Shown here piece by piece: positions 61,525 through 64,000 of a stretch of DNA of 64,000 nt. The notes beneath the pieces are model-generated. The model was not told the origin of the DNA, ran no database searches, and saw nothing but the letters and a program-made list of their open reading frames with translations. Position 1 is the first letter of the stretch. Each line of letters opens with the position of its first letter. This DNA comes from Symbiodinium natans. Its lineage: Eukaryota; Sar; Dinophyceae; Suessiales; Symbiodiniaceae. The DNA is taken from positions 310,001 through 374,000 of the forward strand of contig CAJNDS010002389.1 in NCBI GenBank assembly GCA_905221605.1, in the 5' to 3' direction. A program made the position numbers and the translations under genes.

Positions 61525-61690
61525 GTCGGGGGTGGAGGGGGCGGGGTGGCCTTCATCGGCGAGCTTGTGCTGTCGACCAGGACTTTTCCATCCAGATGTG
61601 GACGGAACACCTCAGCAGGTCTATAGAGGACACGGGCTCGGGGTCGAGGGATCAGCGCAAAACCAAAACAGCGTAGTTATTAGTATTGTT
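61493..61690 (+). CDS. Hypothetical segment
   Basis: ATG at 61493: MRPLTLKLRPMSGVEGAGWP, SSASLCCRPGLFHPDVDGTP, QQVYRGHGLGVEGSAQNQNS, then AT-rich triplet repeat DNA. First 60 residues plausible. Confidence 0.4.
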
Positions 61691-62038
61691 AATTATGATT
61701 ACTGTTGTGTTATTATTAGTATGAATATTGTTATTATGACTATTGCTGTACTTCCACTGGCTGGGCTACCTTCGACCGCATTGTCGCTCAGAGTGTATGG
61801 CGACTCGCGAAGTTGATGGTGTCAAACACCCCTACTACTTAAGAGGATGGTCTCTTGCGTTTGCCATAGGCGCATGCAATGCGTGCCCGTATCAGCAAGG
61901 CCCGAGTTAGCCTCTCCCTTCCTCCCCGAACAACCCCATGATGCCGAACACGAACATTGAAACACCTCTGAGGAGTCAACCGACCCGGAAAAGATTTCTG
62001 AGATCGTGAACCAATTCCGAGTTTCTTGTTGGCATTTG

Positions 62039-62060
62039 GTGTGTGTGTGTGTGTGTGTTT
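62039..62060. repeat. (GT)n microsatellite
   Basis: Ten GT units followed by T7, directly upstream of an acceptor. Confidence 0.9.
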
Positions 62061-62068
62061 TTTTGTAG

Positions 62069-62158
62069 GGTCTGCTGGTGGTTCAAGTCGGCCGCACCCA
62101 CGAGGCCTTCTATGATCGGACGGCCTACAAGCCCTACGTCTTCCTCAACGGCACTCAG
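62069..62158 (+). CDS. 90-bp internal exon, strongly coding-biased
   Basis: Acceptor GTGTTTTTTTGTAG|G, donor CTCAG|GCCAGT (GC type). Exactly 30 codons: GLLVVQVGRTHEAFYDRTAY then KPYVFLNGTQ. About 80 percent of third positions are C or G. The upstream intron carries the GT repeat. I do not recognise the family; VGRTHEAFYDRTAYKPY should be highly searchable. Confidence 0.6.
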
Positions 62159-62337
62159 GCCAGTGCTTCGATAGCCCAACCTTAAAACCGCAGAGCCCGC
62201 AACCGAAGTCCCTGCGCTGATGCTGACCTGCGAGTTTATCTGTTTCAAAGACTTCAGGCTCGAGGAGCCCAGGGCCGAGATTCATTCATTTTTGAGGGCC
62301 TTCGGGCTTGAGGGTTGATTGGTTTTTGCCGCGCTTG

Positions 62338-62559
62338 ATGAAAGAGAGAGTAAGTTTTGATAATTTAGAACGGTATCAAAAGGTCGCAACAAAGCCAACG
62401 ACGCAATACATGGGCAGCCACGGCATCCATCTCGTAAAGTTTGTGTACGAACGTACTTGGACCATTGTTGCCGCACAAAGATACAAAAGGGCAGGCGATC
62501 GGGGTTCGAAGGTGCGACTCGTCTTTAAAGATAGTTTTGGATCGCCGATGCATGTGTGA
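62338..62559 (+). CDS. Hypothetical protein, 73 aa
   Basis: ATG at 62338: MKERVSFDNLERYQKVATKP, TTQYMGSHGIHLVKFVYERT, WTIVAAQRYKRAGDRGSKVR, LVFKDSFGSPMHV, TGA. Alternating hydrophobic beta-like pattern, basic. Follows the exon at 62069 on the same strand. Confidence 0.5.
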   Translation: MKERVSFDNLERYQKVATKPTTQYMGSHGIHLVKFVYERTWTIVAAQRYKRAGDRGSKVRLVFKDSFGSPMHV

Positions 62560-62583
62560 ACGAGAGTACTAGGGCTTGCTTTG

Positions 62584-63138
62584 ATGGTCGACGAGTATAC
62601 AGTGCCAGAGAGATGGCACTTTCTTTCGCGGTTTACGGCACCTAGTTCTGTGGCGGGGTTCACAAATCATGGGTTCTTGTTTCCTTTGATTGTGTATCTG
62701 AACCTCTGCTTGGGGTACCCTGGCCCGAGCCAGGAGTCTCCGTTACAGCAACTAATTCCTGCGTCTGTCGTACAAGCCAACCACCCCACTCCGAAAGGCG
62801 CCATGGCACCCCTCTGCCGAATTGGCTTCCCCGCCAACGCCCAAACATGGCCATTCTTGAATCAGGTTCTTTGGGAATCACGTGGGCCGCTGCAGCCGGA
62901 TCGCAGCGTCAGGACTTCGGGGGGTCTAGAGTCCAGAACTTTTTGGAAAGCAATTGCAGCACGCCTTCTCTGCCCTTCGCTACTCTTCAAAGTACGCGTT
63001 TTGGTTCGTCTCCTCGGCGCCATCATGAGGTGCTGGACCGCGACACCGTATTTGGATCTCATGTCGGTTGCAAATTCACACAGGAAGCTTCGAAGCCCCC
63101 AAACTTGTTGCCTCACTCTTAGGGGTTGGAGACGCTGA
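62584..63138 (+). CDS. Hypothetical protein, 184 aa
   Basis: ATG at 62584: MVDEYTVPERWHFLSRFTAP, SSVAGFTNHGFLFPLIVYLN, LCLGYPGPSQESPLQQLIPA, SVVQANHPTPKGAMAPLCRI, GFPANAQTWPFLNQVLWESR … WKAIAARLLCPSLLFKVRVL, VRLLGAIMRCWTATPYLDLM. Hydrophobic segment near residues 32-46 may be a membrane span. Minus strand is open in part. Confidence 0.45.
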   Translation: MVDEYTVPERWHFLSRFTAPSSVAGFTNHGFLFPLIVYLNLCLGYPGPSQESPLQQLIPASVVQANHPTPKGAMAPLCRIGFPANAQTWPFLNQVLWESRGPLQPDRSVRTSGGLESRTFWKAIAARLLCPSLLFKVRVLVRLLGAIMRCWTATPYLDLMSVANSHRKLRSPQTCCLTLRGWRR

Positions 63139-63407
63139 CGTTCCAGGCATCTGCCTCGGCTCCTGATCTCAAGGTGGCATTTGCTTCCGGGGGGCGGCTT
63201 CATCACACAAAAAAAAAAGGTTTGGAGCACGTGAACAATCTGGCCCAGTGCTTCGGGCTAGACCTGGAATCTTGCCGGGCGAAGAAGCCCAACTTGCTAG
63301 ATGAAAGCGACTCCTTTACCCAGCCTTCAGATTCACTCGACCTCAACAGAAACCTCGCAGACTCAGATCCGGTCCGTATGTTGGTCGTGGTTTCCTTCAA
63401 TCCTTGA
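63126..63407 (+). CDS. Hypothetical segment, 93 codons
   Basis: After GACGTTCCAG: ASASAPDLKVAFASGGRLHH, TKKKGLEHVNNLAQCFGLDL, ESCRAKKPNLLDESDSFTQP, SDSLDLNRNLADSDPVRMLV. Contains an A10 run that could shift the frame. Confidence 0.45.
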   Translation: METLTFQASASAPDLKVAFASGGRLHHTKKKGLEHVNNLAQCFGLDLESCRAKKPNLLDESDSFTQPSDSLDLNRNLADSDPVRMLVVVSFNP

Positions 63408-63565
63408 CTCAACTTGTGCCTACGCGCATCTACACGCAGCTCCTCCACAAGTTGAAGCTCGAGCCACTTCCAAACACACACATGCGCCAGTGGTTCAGAA
63501 TCTGGGCTTATCGCCCGTCAGGTTTTGCCAATCAGGGTTTGCCCCGAGATTTCAAGCTTCGGTGA
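63305..63565 (+). CDS. Putative terminal exon without ATG
   Basis: KRLLYPAFRFTRPQQKPRRL, RSGPYVGRGFLQSLTQLVPT, RIYTQLLHKLKLEPLPNTHM, RQWFRIWAYRPSGFANQGLP, RDFKLR, TGA. The part from RIYTQLLHKLKLEPLP on has clear codon bias (ATC TAC ACG CAG CTC CTC). Confidence 0.5.
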   Translation, partial: KRLLYPAFRFTRPQQKPRRLRSGPYVGRGFLQSLTQLVPTRIYTQLLHKLKLEPLPNTHMRQWFRIWAYRPSGFANQGLPRDFKLR

Positions 63566-63736
63566 AACACCTGCAGCTTGTTCAGAAGTACTTCCCTTGC
63601 TGATGCGATGTGGTGAAAGAAGGGCAGGGGTAAGGGGGAAACGAGGGAGGGAGGGGAGGGTGGAGGAGGCTTGGCAGCAAAAATGCTAAGCATTGCAGAT
63701 GGTAAAGTTCGTTGATGGAGATTGAGAAGCTTGGCG

Positions 63737-63976
63737 TGGGTTCCCTTCATACTAGCTGTCCTTCATAGGGATTATCGTCCCCCCTACTATGATCCCTACT
63801 ACGGACTGTTACAAACAGTCCTCAAGAGGGATCTCTGGTACCCCCCTATGATGATCCCTACTAAGGACTGCCCTCTACGAAGGGCGAACATCTATGATCC
63901 CTATTAATCGGAATTATAGTACCCCTTATTATTATGATCCTTGTGAAGCACTTGTTCGTAGAAGGGGGGTAACATC
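63737..63976. mobile_element. Compound family B element
   Basis: At least three overlapping inverted units: repeated CAGTCCT, AGGGAT, TACTATGATCCCTACTA(C/A)GGACTG and TAGTACCCC words; ends in GGGGGGTAACATCC. Confidence 0.75.
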
Positions 63977-64000
63977 CAAAGGTTCATCCGCCAAAGCCCG

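Noticed and set aside
1..64000. Reverse transcriptase, transposase, integrase or viral genes
   Set aside because: No catalytic motif (for example YxDD or a DDE set) was seen in any frame examined.
1..64000. Dinoflagellate spliced-leader relic
   Set aside because: I looked for the TTTGGCTCAAG end of the spliced leader and saw no convincing copy, so it does not add support to the lineage guess.

Overview
This window is nuclear DNA of a eukaryote with plant-type telomere repeats (TTTAGGG). No bacterial operon, rRNA, complete tRNA, CRISPR or phage signal was seen. About 55 short interstitial blocks of TTTAGGG/CCCTAAA occur, one per 1.2 kb on average. Short inverted-repeat elements are also dispersed; one family reads in frame as a 'WGFPKIGVP' type peptide that I recall from predicted proteins of Symbiodinium-like dinoflagellates. 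Several candidate splice donors are GC rather than GT, and most acceptors read AG|G. Taken together a dinoflagellate (Suessiales/Symbiodiniaceae-like) is my best guess, but this is inference and another alga with the same telomere repeat is not excluded.

The coding content is fragmentary. I see no long conserved household gene. There are many short open segments of 25-180 codons with protein-like composition, usually beginning after a plausible AG acceptor and ending at a GT/GC donor, and many lack an ATG. In several places two frames look equally protein-like, so single calls carry moderate confidence. The best supported are: a cysteine-repeat protein at 36.9-37.6 kb with four copies of a C-x14/16-C unit; an exon pair around a telomeric-repeat intron at 50.0-50.4 kb; a multi-exon model at 21.3-22.85 kb; an exon pair at 28.5-29.2 kb; a short GC3-rich exon at 62.07 kb; exons at 44.5-45.6 kb; and a small secreted-protein candidate at 30.2 kb.

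Layout: 0.2-3.3 kb plus-strand exon chain broken by G-type telomeric blocks; 4.09-4.74 kb pyrimidine tract; 5.2-8.0 kb plus-strand exons; 8.15-8.46 kb hairpin repeats; 9-16.6 kb plus-strand segments with one minus-strand exon at 14.3 kb; 16.9-17.7 kb five telomeric blocks around three exon-like islands; 18-26.7 kb mixed exons, a 0.78 kb inverted-repeat element and more blocks; 27.5-28.1 kb and 32.7-33.3 kb AT-rich stretches; 28-46 kb plus-strand exons with microsatellite-rich introns and a few minus-strand calls; 47-52.3 kb plus-strand exons around telomeric blocks; 52.3-56.1 kb an all-repeat composite bounded by inverted GAATCAGAGACCAG arrays; 56.1-63.6 kb short reading frames on both strands; 63.7-64.0 kb a compound inverted-repeat element.

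The most interesting feature is the position of the telomeric blocks. Small coding-like islands (often 70-150 bp) are repeatedly framed as CCCTAAA - island - TTTAGGG. The right-hand block starts at a natural donor (exon|GTTTAGGG), and the left-hand block ends a few bases before an AG acceptor. In at least three cases removing the block as a GT-AG intron keeps the frame open, and in one the block is flanked by an exact 8-bp direct repeat. This suggests telomeric-repeat DNA acting as a mobile intron source. No core promoter, poly(A) signal or terminator could be identified with confidence.
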